64,000 nt of DNA. It comes from Phlebopus portentosus (taxonomy: Eukaryota; Basidiomycota; Agaricomycetes; Boletales; Boletinellaceae). The stretch lies in the NCBI GenBank assembly GCA_037892935.1, contig JAYXKI010000002.1, forward strand, positions 2,046,001 to 2,110,000. Reading direction: 5' to 3'. The notes beneath the pieces were generated by a model that saw only the letters and a program-made list of their open reading frames with translations, did no database searches and was not told the DNA's origin. Position numbers and translations under genes: made by a program. Shown piece by piece: positions 47,857 through 59,583 of this stretch. Position 1 is the first letter of the stretch, and each line of letters opens with the position of its first letter.

Positions 47857-49715
47857 ATGCAGCTTGAAAATAACAAGCCGAACTCTCTTCCACTACGTTT
47901 TGTAGACCTGAAGCGTAGTATTGTACCTCAAGATGAAGAGTCAAAGGCACGCCTGACGACCGCGTGGAATGACCTCCTCGGGGAACTTCGCGCTTTCGTC
48001 GTAGAGATCAAAGCTCGGGGATCTTCTGTGGGTATCTTCTCAACTATCAGATTGAACCTTTCGCATTAATAAAGTTATATTCTTGAATAAACTAGATTAT
48101 ACCACAGGTAGAATTCTCGGATCTGCAGAAACTGGAACCTGAGCGGGTCGAGGAGATCAAGAGACGCGGTGCGGTCTTGATTAAGAATGTTGTAGAATAT
48201 GAACAAGCGAAAGAATGGAAGGAAGAACTCAAGAAATTCGTTAAAGTAAACCCGGTGGAAGGTAAATAGAATAAACTGTACTTGTGCACTGGAGCAGTTG
48301 AAGCTAGAATATGTCTTCAGGTTTTCCTGAAGAAGACAAACAATTCTTCCAGCTCTAGTACGTCAGTTCCACATCCGTCGGTTGTGTTCTTAATTGTCAT
48401 ATATAAAGCTGGACGAGACCTCAGGTGCAGGCTCGCGCTCATCCCAACGTTCTACAGCTCGGAACTTGGCTCAATAATCTCTATCACATAAATGCACCAG
48501 AAGAAGGCATTACAGACGTACTCATAGGCGTCGAGCTTGCTACTCCCTTGTCTTATGCCGATAGATTCAGAATCAGGTATATGCCCTTTTGATATTCATA
48601 TTATTTCAACTCTTCACTTGAACTGACATTGGAACTAGACATCCAGGTGTCCAATGGGGTGCGCATCCTCCACACATTGATGGCGGAGGCATTGAACGAT
48701 GGGTCAGTCGTTTCTAATTATAGCTGTCCGTGCAACGTAGCTTAAGCGTTCTGTGATCCAGGAAGATGCGAGCTTTAGGAGTTGCTATGATGATATTCTG
48801 AGGGGCGATTGGAGAAAGCACGATCCATACGACCTGATCGGTAGGTTGCAAGCTAAGACCTCAATGTATCACCGTCCCAATCAAGTATGTTCCAACCAAA
48901 TCTCAGCCCAAACAGGCCTCGACTAAATTCTGACTACGATTGAATTACCTTGCGTGAAAGGCTAGTATTTTCCGAACCTTCCAGGGATGGCTTGCCTTGA
49001 GGTAAGGCATTATCTGTTCAACCTCTGTGGAGAACCTGAATAACATTGATCGTCGTAGTGAAACGGCTCCGACGCAAGGGACACTCAAAGTCTTCCCGAA
49101 CGTACTTCTGTCCAATGCATATCTCATTCTGCGCCCATTTTTCAAGCTCAAGAAGAGCCTGGTGACAGCAAATTCACTTGATCCCGAGAACTGGGAATTT
49201 GGTATGCTCTCCATCTTATGCTTATACTGTGCATTACTCAGCCGAATGGGTTCAGACGTGAACACGCCTGACTTTCCAGGCATTTTTGAGAAAGACGGCG
49301 GCTTCTTTGGTCCTCGTCTTACTCCTGAATCTCATCCCCACCTGCAGCTCGAAGAAAGCATGACATCCGTACCGATCGTGAAGCCAGGAGACATGGTGTT
49401 TTGGCATTGCGATGTTGTGCACAGTGTCGAGCAAGAGCATACGGGATCGGAAGATTCTGCTGGTACGTTCTCTCCCGCCGACTCGATTCCTGGTCTCGGA
49501 TTTTGACTTAATATGCCTTAGTCATGTATATTCCTGCGGCTCCACTTACACCTCAGAATCTCAGCTACATAGCTCGACAGAAGGAGACATTCCTCAAGGG
49601 GGCAACACCTCCCGACTTTCCCAAGACCCCTGGCGAAGGCACTTTCGCTGGCGTTGGAAAAGACGAAGATATTGTTGGGGAAGTAGCAAGAAGAGCTATG
49701 GGCCTTGTTTACTGA
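47857..49715 (+). CDS. DUF1479 (YbiU-like) dioxygenase-fold protein, copy 2
   Basis: A multi-exon gene with all junctions in frame, about 480 residues. It starts MQLENNKPNSLPLRFVDLKR. RRGAVLIKNVVEYEQAKEWK, PQVQARAHPNVLQLGTWLNN and RHPGVQWGAHPPHIDGGGIE follow. The H-x-D pair in PHIDG is the probable metal site, with a distal His in FWHCDVVHSVEQEH. DILRGDWRKHDPYDLIGRLQ and PDFPGIFEKDGGFFGPRLTP are family-typical. The C-terminus ends EVARRAMGLVY. The fold is that of Fe(II)/2-oxoglutarate enzymes; substrate is unknown. It is the intact member of a local tandem family with copy 1 upstream and a remnant downstream. Confidence 0.9.
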
Positions 49716-49899
49716 TTAAATGGTCAAGATAAAGTCGCGATAACTTGAACTATAGCGTACCATTCATCAAAGTTTGGATAAGCGCAGTTCCTTCGTATAC
49801 TGAAGGCTTAGCTACAGGCTGAATAAATGGATGTCAGACGTGTTCCAGTCCCAGGTCTTATTGGTAAATCCGACAGAAAAAGTAACGCATCTCGCCTCA

Positions 49900-50065
49900 T
49901 ATTCTGTGCAGTGCGGCAGTCGCAGCCACGCCAGCGAATTTGAGCCATCTAGCTCGCCAAAAGAAGGTATTTCTCACGGGCTCGGTGGCGTGTGTGATTT
50001 TCCCAAAGCAGCTGGCGGAAAAGCGTTCAATAAATTGTTGGTGGGGCGACAAGAACCATCGAGCT
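49900..50065 (+). pseudogene. Remnant of a third DUF1479 copy (C-terminal exon only)
   Basis: The plus strand encodes AVAATPANLSHLARQKKVFL then TG. This aligns with the last exon of copy 2 (PLTPQNLSYIARQKETFLKG). After a frame change comes DFPKAAGGKAF, which aligns with DFPKTPGEGTF. No other exon of the family is visible nearby. It is the 3' relic of a further duplication. Confidence 0.7.
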
Positions 50066-50198
50066 GCCTTATCGATTCCTGGACTTTCGAAGAGTCCGAA
50101 CAGTGTTCCAGGGTATGTACAGTCGCTACTCCACTGCGACTTCTCTGGATCTTGAAATCTGGATTAGATGATACGACAGAGCAGTTGGTTGAGTTTCT

Positions 50199-51428
50199 TC
50201 AAAGCAATTTCGCAACTGTGCCGAATAGTCGAAAGACAACAATGAATTTGCCTTGCAAGTCAGTAATTGACGCCGTAGTATGGCGTTTAAGCTGAAAGAT
50301 CGACTTGTCCTTAAACTCTATAATTTCGACTTCGCTGCTTCCGGCTCTCCAAATCCAGTAAATATATCGAAATTGCGGATCAGCTGCAGTTGGCGAGGTA
50401 ACTATACGCAACGTCTCAGTAGATCTCATTATAGTCAGTGGAGACTGGAAAGTCCTACTGACAGGTGAAGTCTTCCGCGGCACGAAGAGTATCCTGTGCA
50501 ATTGGCCCTTCTTTCCTCCCCTAGTCTCGTCCCCTTCAAGGATGAGTGCTCGGTTCCCATCAAATGAGGCTTCGGAGTCGAAACGAGGATTAAACTCCGT
50601 TCGACCGAAGTAACTCTTGGAAATTCGCTGTATTTGCTCGCGCTGAGTCGGGGTATTCACGCTTGAGTCCGAACCAGACTTGAATATATCTTGAAGGATT
50701 GATAAGATATAAAACTGAGGCGGCATCAAGCCTATTTCCTCTCGCGAGAAAGCAGATAGTAGATCACGCGGGTGAACAAATTGTGCTGACACGACCTCCG
50801 TCGAAGCTGAAGCCTCGTTATCCGGTGAATCTGGGGTAGGAAGTCGATGGATCTGGGTTCCTGAAGACGACCCGAATAGTGCGGAGTCCACGGGGAGGAA
50901 AGTAACGAAGAAACAGGTTCGAAACCGCCTGCAAGCAAAGGTGAATATAATACCATTGATAGCCGGCGAAAAAGTTTCACCTAGGGACCTGAGGTGGTGT
51001 TACCCATGTTGAGAATGGGAGAAGAGACGTAATGTCCGGTACAAGTCCTCTCTCTGACAGAAAATCAGCGAACAGACGCTTTCCGGTATGAATAGCTTTG
51101 CGAGCCTCTTCAAACACATTTTCCGATATCATGGTGTCTTCAAAACCTGACGCTCGTGACGCCAGGAGTATGCCAGTCTCCTCAAAGGTTTCGCGGATTG
51201 CCGTCATTTCTAATGAACTGTCCTGCGTTTGGTCGAAATTGCCTCCGGGAAACACCTTCATGAGAGCTCAGGAAATCAATAATTAGAATGAAGGAGGAAT
51301 CAACAGACGAAGGCCTACATGCGCACCGGCAAAAGAGCGAGAATCCAAATCCCGTTGGACCATGAGGACTTCATTCTCGAGTTGACTACAATCAAACTCG
51401 CAGATGGACGAGGGGCCTTGGAGACCAT
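50199..51428 (-). CDS. Nudix hydrolase, NUDT19/NUDT7-like (frame interrupted once)
   Basis: Three exons: 51319-51428, 50981-51255 and 50199-50928. It starts MVSKAPRPSASLIVVNSR. The Nudix box is FPGGNFDQTQDSSLEMTAIR then ETFEETGILL, with the expected G-x5-E-x7-REUxEExGU spacing. DITSLLPFSTWVTPPQVPRR and FRTCFFVTFLP follow. Such enzymes cleave nucleoside diphosphates linked to another group, often coenzyme A or its esters. In exon 1 the frame changes between VVNSR and EVLMVQRDLDSRSFAGAHV. One A is missing at about 51374 (minus strand AGAATGAA for AGAAATGAA). Exon 1 is 110 bases where 111 would match the phase of exon 2. Confidence 0.85.
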
Positions 51429-52594
51429 TTTGGCAAGTGATCTCTGCGTCTGTACGACTCGAGTTTGCTGACGACAGCTTGTAAAGTGTACTTGTCGAAC
51501 AAATGCTACTCTTCTGACGCTGCAGGATATCGCAGGTCCTGATGAATGAGAACTTGAACGAGACACTTTGATTGCCTGCTTCGCATGTGAAAACATACAA
51601 GGATTTCAAGTAGCCGAGCGCTCAAAAACCCAAGATGACGAAACAGCCGAAAGTATCTTGGTTAAGTTCGATAGATTCTACGTAGCCAGCTTATATTTCA
51701 AGCACATATGGAGAGTACTGACGACAATCTCGAGTATGAAGCATGAGTATAGGAGGCCTAAAGATGTTTTTGTTTTTGATGAATGACCCTTTAAGCACGT
51801 GGCTGCCACGTGGGACGAACGGATGTAAGGAGGAGAAAAAACTCGAGTGTATTCTGCAACTAAACGATACACGAGATACCGAGGTTACTTATCAGCTATT
51901 ACATGGCATTCGCCGAGAATGGAGTGTGTCTCGGTCCAGAGCAGTTCTCAGCTCTTGTGCGGATGTCTGGCATTGGTCTCGTCCCAGTGAACAAGGCCCA
52001 TAGTGGACGTTGAGCTACTGTGAATCGTACTACACTAAGCCTATAGATTGAAAAGAATCAGCACTAGAATCGGAGACGTAGGAAAAATAAAGGAAGTTCA
52101 GCTGGCTGTTCTTAGGTTTTATATAAGAGTTTCCTCAATCGCCTTGGGCGTCGGACGAGGTGGTAATGGTAGTCATCAAGTGGAAGGTGGGAAACATCGA
52201 GAGGATACTGCTACTCACCGAGACGATGCTATGCAACTCTGTCTTATCCATCTGCTCAACCAGAATCACTTAATTAAATCACCTGTCGAATAGCGGAGTC
52301 AGCATAAATTTTCTTCGAGAATTAAACTCTATAGAAGAGCCTGATCAGTGGTGCAAAGTATTTGGCTATGGATGCTCTGCCAATCGTCACAGTCCTTTTG
52401 ACTACGACTGGGGCGGCAAACGAACTCATCATGAGAAAAAAGATCAGAGTTTTGCTTACCTCAAGAATATATCCAAGTGGTGACTGTTAAAAACAAAAAG
52501 CTGGGACGTGCGCAAGACTGCCGGATCTGGTGCCGATCTCACGTGAGCTTACAATCATCTTCTGTGAGTTCCTTTTGGTGACGATATTGGACTC
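51429..52594. other. Intergenic stretch of 1.2 kb
   Basis: No gene supported on either strand. It includes the divergent 5' flanks of the Nudix and XPG-like genes. Confidence 0.5.
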
Positions 52595-55310
52595 ATGGGT
52601 GTCCACGGTCTAACAACATTCCTTAGAGAAAAGAGGGCTATCTTATCCAAGACCATCAATTTCTCTCAACAAGGTCTCCCATCAACTCCTTTGGTTGTCG
52701 ACGGATGGTCGTACGTGCTACATATGCGGTCTCGCATCTTTAGACTGACCGCATATGTTTTGCATGGACTCTTGTTAGCTTCATCTATAAAGTGCTTGAA
52801 GATTCGGGCCTTTCATGGGTTTATGGTGGCGAATATGAAGCGTTCTACCACCTCGTTGTCAAGATTGTGAAGGCTTGGATAGCAGTCGGACTTCGACCAA
52901 TCTTCGTTTTTGATGGTCAGTGATTCAGACCTTCCGAGACTCAGAGCTGGATCAAGCTTAACTGTAGCTTGCAGGCTCTACGCCACCTGGAAAGCTGGAT
53001 ACCGCTATAAGCCGCCTCAATCAAGCGCATGTACAGCAGGCGCTGTTGTTTTTCCGAACATCTGCTGCCTCCCGCAATACTCGTCGGTTTCTGAACGAGG
53101 CGCGTATCATACCTCCTTTGGCGCTCACGGTTTGTGTGCATGCCTTGCTCGATTTTCAACGCAATATTTTGGAGGCAATACCTACGGAGTATGAAGAAGG
53201 CGCAACTGGAGACCAGATTGAAGTTCATTTTGCCGATGAGGAGGCTGACCCGTATGCTGTCGAACTCGCAGGACGCCTCGGAGCGTATGTGGCTGGTCGG
53301 GACTCGGATTTTGTTGTCCTCAATAGTGAAGGATATCTCGGATATGTGCCACTGGAGGAGATGGTTTGGCTTGTTTCCGATAGCAAGAGTGAGCAGACTG
53401 CCGGCGAGGACGCCGATGATGGGTTTCAATCCGTGAAGAGGAAGAGGAGGACTGCTCCGGAGCGAATGGCTGGCTGTGGAGTTATCCCTCCGGATTCAAC
53501 GGACTATCATCTATCGGTTTCATTGTATACGCCCGCCTCCCTCGCTCAACACCTGAACTTACCTGTTTCAATACTACCGCTTCTCGGAGCTCTTGTGGGA
53601 AATGATTATACTTTACAACCAGGTGACCGACCCTCTTACGCAGTAAATCCGAGGGCCATCACGAGCCTGCTATTCGAAAGGCGTTTGACCAACTCCCAAC
53701 GGATAACGCATGCGAGTGCCACTTTGAATACACTTTTGTTCGGTCGTCCCGGTAAACGGATCAAGAAGAAACCGCAGAGTGTTATGGAACTCATACAGAC
53801 GACAGTCGAAGCACTCGCTGTGAGCAGCGGTGCACCCTCTGCGCTCGTTGGGCCCGATCAGCAAGCGGCTATGGTCGAGAGAATCGTTGAAGGCACTCTG
53901 CCATATGCAATGCCATTACGGCCTTCGGAAGATGCATTTCTATCTAACACTGTCTGTGCACTTCATTTACCTCATGAATGCCGACTCGTGGTGCAAATGG
54001 ATCGTGCGGGAATGGATGGCTCCTCCACCTACGCGGAGACGGTTTCTGCACTATATCTGCGCGCGTATCGTTTAGGAAAATTTTCGCCGTGTCTGATGGA
54101 CATACTCTCAACAAGGACGTTTTGGCCAGATATATTCCTGGAGAATCCGGATGTGGAGACGGTATCCCGTAGTATCTCAAGGCACATGCGCCAGTTCACA
54201 TATTCTCTTTTAGAAGATGGGATTATCATTCCTGCTTCTCCAATGCCTGAGAACGAAGAGGATGGCACGGACTCCTTGGAGGAGGACCTTGATGAATTGG
54301 TTGATGTCGTGGAGGAATCGGAAGGCGAGTATGGAAATGAAAGCGATATCTCGGCCGATGTTAGCAAACTGCGGGGTGAATTAAGACAGCTCCAGTTCAA
54401 CGCTGACGAGCGAATCAAGACAGCTTCGTCGATTGACCAGGACAGCATACGGGATTTTGATTCCGTCAATGACTCCGTCGCTCCGAGTTCATCTGTCCGC
54501 AGTCCTGTCCCCCTGCAGCGGCCTACAATCGCAAAGAAACATATTGCCGCCCGATGTAAGACTGTAACGGAATACGTTCGCCGAGGAGCACGCGTCGTAG
54601 CTGAAGAGATTGAAGTTACCCCTCTTCACCATCTTGTTGGCTCATCTCCACTCGATGACGGATTGCCGACGATGCCATATCAATTGCGATCTGAAGACGA
54701 ACGTATCGCGATTCTCTGCTCATTTCTACGCATCAACCCTCAAAGTGTTCTCAATGTATCCGAAGATGACCGCATGCCCATTCTCTGTCTACGTCTGGTG
54801 ATCAGTAGGTTGCACGAACGCGCAGAAGAAGCTATCAATTCGAAAGAGCGACAAATGGAGAAATGGACCCAAAAGGAGGCGCGAGCCTTCCTCGCGTCTA
54901 TGTCTCGTTCTTCTGACCAGTCATCCCTTGATCCACCATCTGAAGTTTCCGAACGCTCTATCCAGCTGACAGCGCAAATCTTGACAGCACTGGAGTGCAT
55001 CGAGCACGTTGTCCAAGTTCTTCTTCTTACGGACGCCATTCCGGCTCGTGGCCACTTCTTTTCTGGGCTACGTTTCCATAGCCTTCTTACCTCCAATGAG
55101 ATCGCCGACGTGTCCCGGAATGTTTGGGAAGCAGTGATTGATGGTCTGGAAATCTGTTTCGCAGAGGAACGACAAGGAAGGAAGACCAGACGGAAGGCAC
55201 AGTTCGCGGCTGCGAATTCCAAGATTGGTCCCGCTGTTAATGGCCGTGGCAAGGGCAAGATGACCGCCTCGGGCAGTTTATATAGCCTCTTATCAGATAT
55301 CTCAGCTTGA
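52595..55310 (+). CDS. Asteroid-type XPG-domain protein
   Basis: Three exons (52595-52707, 52779-52915, 52975-55310) give 861 residues. It starts MGVHGLTTFLREKR, the classic XPG N-region. VVDGCFIYKVLEDSGLSW and GLRPIFVFDGSTPPGKLDT follow, then the XPG-I region FADEEADPYAVELAGRLGAY with GRDSDFVVLN. Acidic residues expected to bind metal are present in VFDG, DEEAD and RDSD. This layout with a long C-terminal extension matches the Asteroid family rather than FEN1, EXO1 or Rad2. Family members are structure-specific nuclease relatives of uncertain activity. The C-terminal half has acidic Ser-rich stretches and ends in a basic, probably nuclear-targeting tail (RQGRKTRRKAQ). Confidence 0.88.
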
Positions 55311-55423
55311 TGTATAACTTATATAGTCTCTGCATGTTTTTGTACTCCTTTGCTATCCTTTCGCATGCTATACATGATCTATTTACCATGATTGTATATA
55401 TAAAAGTTTTACTGGCACGAGAC

Positions 55424-57264
55424 TTAGGAATTGTTGGCACCGCGCTGACGTTCGGATCGTAATGATCTGGCAATCTTCTTCCAATCCTTGCATTGAAGCA
55501 GATGTCTGTGAGATTCACGGACGGTCGATGAAGGATGGGCTCACCCTATGATCAATTGACTTGAGGTCCGGAAGGATCGCAATGTGCACCATATATCGAG
55601 CAAGCTTCTCCAGCTCGCGGTCTTCCGAGGCACGAAGAGTGTGCGCTTCCTTGAAAGCACTGATCTTTAGTCCTTCCCCAGGATTGAGCGCGAAGTTCCG
55701 ACTCTAGAGAATCAATATTCAGCATTGTACGTCAGCACACAGTTTGTGGATAGGGACACACGAGGTCATCAATATGAATCGTGTTTGAAGCATTGCTGTA
55801 TTAAAAGTCAAGAACGTCTTCAAAAATGGAAGATAATGGAGTGCGTACTACTGAGGAAATAAATTCCAGATGATCTTCAAGGGCTTGACATGGTGAGGGA
55901 ATTGCTGTCCATTGCGCACCGAAAACACTTTGAACATGCAAGTTTTGTCGAGGACTATGGAAAGGAGCAAATAAAGAAACGCCGGCCATTGTTCGTAAAT
56001 TCAGTCAAATAGAGAAAAGAGAAGCACACCAAAGTTAATCTATTTTGAGTTAGAGTCACAACTGCTCAAGATAACGCAATTCGACGAACCTTGTAGCGGT
56101 TCCTTTCCGATCCTATCATGCCTAATTCGTGAAGTTTCGTTTCTAACCAAACCCAGCTAGTTTGCGACCTGCAAGAGCAAAATCTATCTTGTCTCAAGGA
56201 ACTAAGAAGTGCATCAGTACTTACCATACGCAAATATCGTAATAAGGGTATATTGCATCAAGAAACTCATGCAGTCCAGGCCTCGCGCATTCTATGGGTG
56301 GCAGCGAGCCCTCTAGAAGCGGCTTGGTATCCAAGATGGCTATTCTAAGCCTCAGTATACATAGAACCCTTTGTCGTAACCCTCAAAACTCAACTATAGT
56401 CGATATCCAGAACCAGAAGCTTTCTCCCTTCTCGTAAGGGATGCATCAGAGCTAGATTTCCACGTAACCTCTGAGTGGCCTCCCTAATCTTCCGCTGGTT
56501 TCGCCTGTCGGAGATGTAAGCCCGCGATGCTTGCAGATTTTCAGAGAAGTCGAGGTCGAGATCATTGAAGACATCCGGGAATTCCTCCGATTCTGAATGA
56601 CATGCATGAATTCAAGGAACGAAAGCACCACGTGGATTGAATGCATACGTGAAGGATCCTTGAGCTCGTCACCTAAGGCAGTCCCAACGAGCGAGAATTT
56701 CTTTACGGTTGTAAGCTTAAGAGCTGAGCTGATAGAAACGTAAGCTGCACTCGCTTCGGGGAAGTAACTAATAGAGCACCGACATTGTTTCTTCTTCGGG
56801 TGGAAGCTTGCCCTTCACGAGTCCCAGGATCTTCTGCCTATCTGGAGGCACGTTCGTCATACTGAATATCAATGACTTGAGGTCGTAAACCCTTGGCAGG
56901 TTCCGGCCAGTCAGTACATGGCTTCAAATATACTGAATCATGCAGGTGAATGGACTCACCGATCCGATTCTGCGACATTGAGATCATACATCTTGCCAGC
57001 CCATGTAAATCTGAGCTTTATCCACACTTCCGGAGGACCTGATTCGTCCTGGCCCAGCTGGACAGTAGAGAAGCCCACACGTGAGCAACGTAAACATAGG
57101 AGTAGAAAGCCCAATGTCTACCTGGATGTCTTCAACAGCTCCTTCTGCTTTACCACAGTGCCGTTAGTCAGATCCTGTTCTTCTGAGGAAGCCACTGTGA
57201 TTGGTGTAGTAGTGCCTTAGCTGAAACTTGAACGATCTAATTACTCAGTGATTCCAGACGTACT
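55424..57264 (-). CDS. UBLCP1: UBLCP1-type ubiquitin-like CTD phosphatase (one frame break, split start codon)
   Basis: A multi-exon HAD-superfamily gene. The ubiquitin-like part is WIKLRFTWAGKMYDLNVAES then KSLIFSMTNVPPDRQKILGL. The phosphatase signature is LLVLDIDYTILDTKPLLEGS (D-x-D-x-T), completed by splicing. Later parts are PGLHEFLDAIYPYYDICVW, VFGAQWTA, DLSRNFALNPGEGLKISAFK and DRELEKLARYMVHIA. Animal UBLCP1 dephosphorylates nuclear proteasomes. The best start is A at 57264 followed by an intron (GTACGT to CACAG) and TG at 57194-57193, giving MASSEEQDLTNGTVVK. The frame then needs one more base at about 57148 (AAAGCAG for AAAGGCAG) to reach AEGAVEDIQLGQDESG. It is convergent with the XPG gene. 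Confidence 0.86.
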
Positions 57265-57714
57265 CTTGTCAGATCGGACTCGCCGACTCGCCGACGAAAA
57301 GTAGACAAGTCGCAAACTCAACAATTCCCTTATTAGTGAGAAATTTCAGCGAGATGTTGCGCCTCTGTTAGTGCTGTCGGTAGGAGAAGAGTGTTCAAGC
57401 AGACTCATGATCGGCAGATTTGCACATGGGTTCATAATGGTTAATTACATACGCGTTATTTGTTTGTTTGTTTGTTTGTTTGGGTTTATGGACGCGTCAT
57501 TTTGTGAGAGACTCATGAACTCTTAGCTTGTTTCACGCTGTAGAACTTACTTCGTATCACATAGACTAAAACAGGACATATGATAAGACAGTGGCGAATA
57601 CGAATCTATACTGCGGACTCTATAAGGGACGTTACACCAATCATTTGTCTTGCGGTGAATAGCGAAGAAGCTAAGGGGAAAATGAGCAAGGCCAAGAAAA
57701 GGAATGCAATGAGG
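57265..57714. other. Spacer with TTTG microsatellite between UBLCP1 and CSN8-like genes
   Basis: No gene. Contains the tetranucleotide repeat listed separately. Confidence 0.5.
57459..57482. repeat. Microsatellite (TTTG)x6
   Basis: Six perfect TTTG units in a non-coding spacer. Confidence 0.95.
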
Positions 57715-58586
57715 TTATGGGGATATACCTGATCGGCCAGTAGATGAGAACTTCCCGGCAGGTGGAGGATGCAGTTGATTCGTCAGGGGATTGAAAGTCC
57801 ATCCGAGCCGTTCTAACGACCTTCGTGCATCATCTTCCGGGATATTGAAATATGTTACTGCCAAAGACACCGGGAGTGAGGTGTATGCTTTTGAGATCAG
57901 CTCCGCCGTTTTACGACGGAATTCATCTAGGGACAGGAGCAATGTCAGATCTACCTTGGAACTGTTATCTTCCACCTTACGCATATGCCTTTCTAATAGT
58001 AGTTTGATGAGGGTGGCTAAGGGTGCGCTAAAGAAATTCCCTTGCACTGCGTCCAAAACTTCGTCTACGCGTTTGTAAATAAGTGGATAATTCCTATCGT
58101 TGGTTGCTGAGACAAGCTTGGAGAGAGATCGAGGCAGAGCATGCAAGGCAAGAGTGTCCGGTAGACGAGTTAAGGCAATGTGACACTGTGGCCTAGCAAA
58201 TATATCAGCATTTCCTCGAGTGGACATGTCAATAGGAGCGGACGCACAAATCGTTTATGGTGATGTACGAAAGGACCAAAGGAGCTACCAGCAATAGTCT
58301 AGACTGGTCTACGCGGCTTCGTAGATTTACCTGGATGTCTTGTTAGATACTTGAATTAATAATGTTTGATACATCCTACAGTCAACTCTGTGGTTTCTGC
58401 AAGGTCAATGAGTTCTAGAAGGCGTTTCTGAATTGCTAAATTGTATATCGTAGGGAATATATCCTGATATACAGTTGCAGCAGCATCTCCGAGCGAGCTT
58501 GAGGCACTCGTTGAAAGCGAAGTTTGAATATCTGAAAGTTGCTGGGCGTCGTTCTCAGTGAGCGGGGGCGTTGGTGGCGCGACCAT
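57715..58586 (-). CDS. CSN8: COP9 signalosome subunit 8-like protein (CSN8/PSMD8/eIF3k domain)
   Basis: It starts MVAPPTPPLTENDAQQLSDI at 58586 and continues through IYNLAIQKRLLELIDLAETT. A middle exon gives SRVDQSRLLLVAPLVLS. The last exon is CHIALTRLPDTLALHALPRS, NDRNYPLIYKRVDEVLDAVQ, LDEFRRKTAELISKAYTSLP and VSLAVTYFNIPEDDARRSLE. Alpha-helical repeats ending in a winged-helix-like segment fit the CSN8/PSMD8/eIF3k family. About 240 residues and the N-terminal layout favour CSN8, which helps the signalosome remove NEDD8 from cullins. The assignment among the three relatives is by judgement. The 3' end may extend through a further small exon. Confidence 0.6.
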
Positions 58587-58736
58587 GTTCTCGCAATAGT
58601 CAACTCTTGATGGTGATGTGATGGGGACGAAGAACGCGAGGCGCGTGATCGACGTTATCAGGATTACATAATGGAGACCAACTTGTGCGCCGCCGCCGTC
58701 AACAGCTTCATCTCCACCATCAACTGGTCTGTTGAA
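58587..58736. promoter_or_regulatory. Shared upstream region of CSN8-like and NECAP genes
   Basis: Only 150 bases separate the divergent starts, the tightest bidirectional promoter in the window. Confidence 0.5.
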
Positions 58737-59583
58737 ATGGAATCTCTGCATGACGAAGTCGAATCTATTTTGTATATCTGCCGAGAGGTTTCTGTTTACA
58801 AGATCCCGCCGTTGAAGGCAAACGAAGGTCACCGTGCTCAGGATTGGGGTAATCTTGCTTCTCCTTTATGGAAGGGACGGTTAAGAATCGTGGAGAAATC
58901 GAACGTCATGTTATTGTTTGAAGACGCAACAACAGGTGTGTTCTGCATACTCTGAGATATTGACTTTCTCTCGAATGTGAATTATTTAGGGGAGCGTAAG
59001 TGGCTGAGAGATTTCACAAGATCATCGGTCTGATCTTTCGCTATAGTGTTCGCAAAGACACCCTATGACCCGCAAAAGCCGTCGGTTGAAGCAGTCCTGG
59101 ACTCATCGCGGTATTTTGTCATTCGACTAGAGGATGAAGGCAAGAAGGCGTACATTGGCATGGGCTTCGCAGAAAGGACGGATAGCTTTGATTTTAGTAG
59201 GTCCATTCAAACTTCGCGTGGATGTCTTGGCTGATCGCTACTTATTCCAGACGTTTCTCTGCAAGATTACACAAAGTAAATATCAATGTCGGAGATTATT
59301 TCCGTTTACTCCCTATTTACTTGTGGCTTTCAGACGTTATTTTGCAAGACTAAACCCTCCATCACCGACTACGGAAAGCGAGGCTTCGAAGTCTCCTGGC
59401 CCCAAGAAGGATTATTCTTTGAAGGAGGGCCAGACATTTTCTATCTCGATACCTGGAAGGAATAAGTCCGGAGCTAAAGGAAAGGGCGACCTTCTCGGCT
59501 CATCCTCTGGGTCATCGACAGCCTTTGGTGGTTCCGTACCTCTTTTGCCTCCGCCACCAGGCACAAGTAATCGGAATAGATGA
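58737..59583 (+). CDS. NECAP-family adaptin-ear-binding coat-associated protein
   Basis: A multi-exon gene of about 225 residues. It starts MESLHDEVESILYICREVSV, then YKIPPLKANEGHRAQDWGN and WKGRLRIVEKSNVMLLFEDA, which form the first half of the PHear domain. Next come YDPQKPSVEAVLDSSRYFVI and KKAYIGMGFAERTDSFDFN, then VSLQDYTK from a tiny exon and RYFARLN. The tail is a Ser/Pro/Gly-rich stretch (DYSLKEGQTFSISIPG). NECAPs bind AP-2/AP-1 ear domains and regulate clathrin coat assembly in endocytosis. All visible phases agree. Confidence 0.9.

Noticed and set aside
54029..55258. Minus-strand open frames across the XPG-like gene
   Set aside because: Antisense shadows of a well-supported coding exon.
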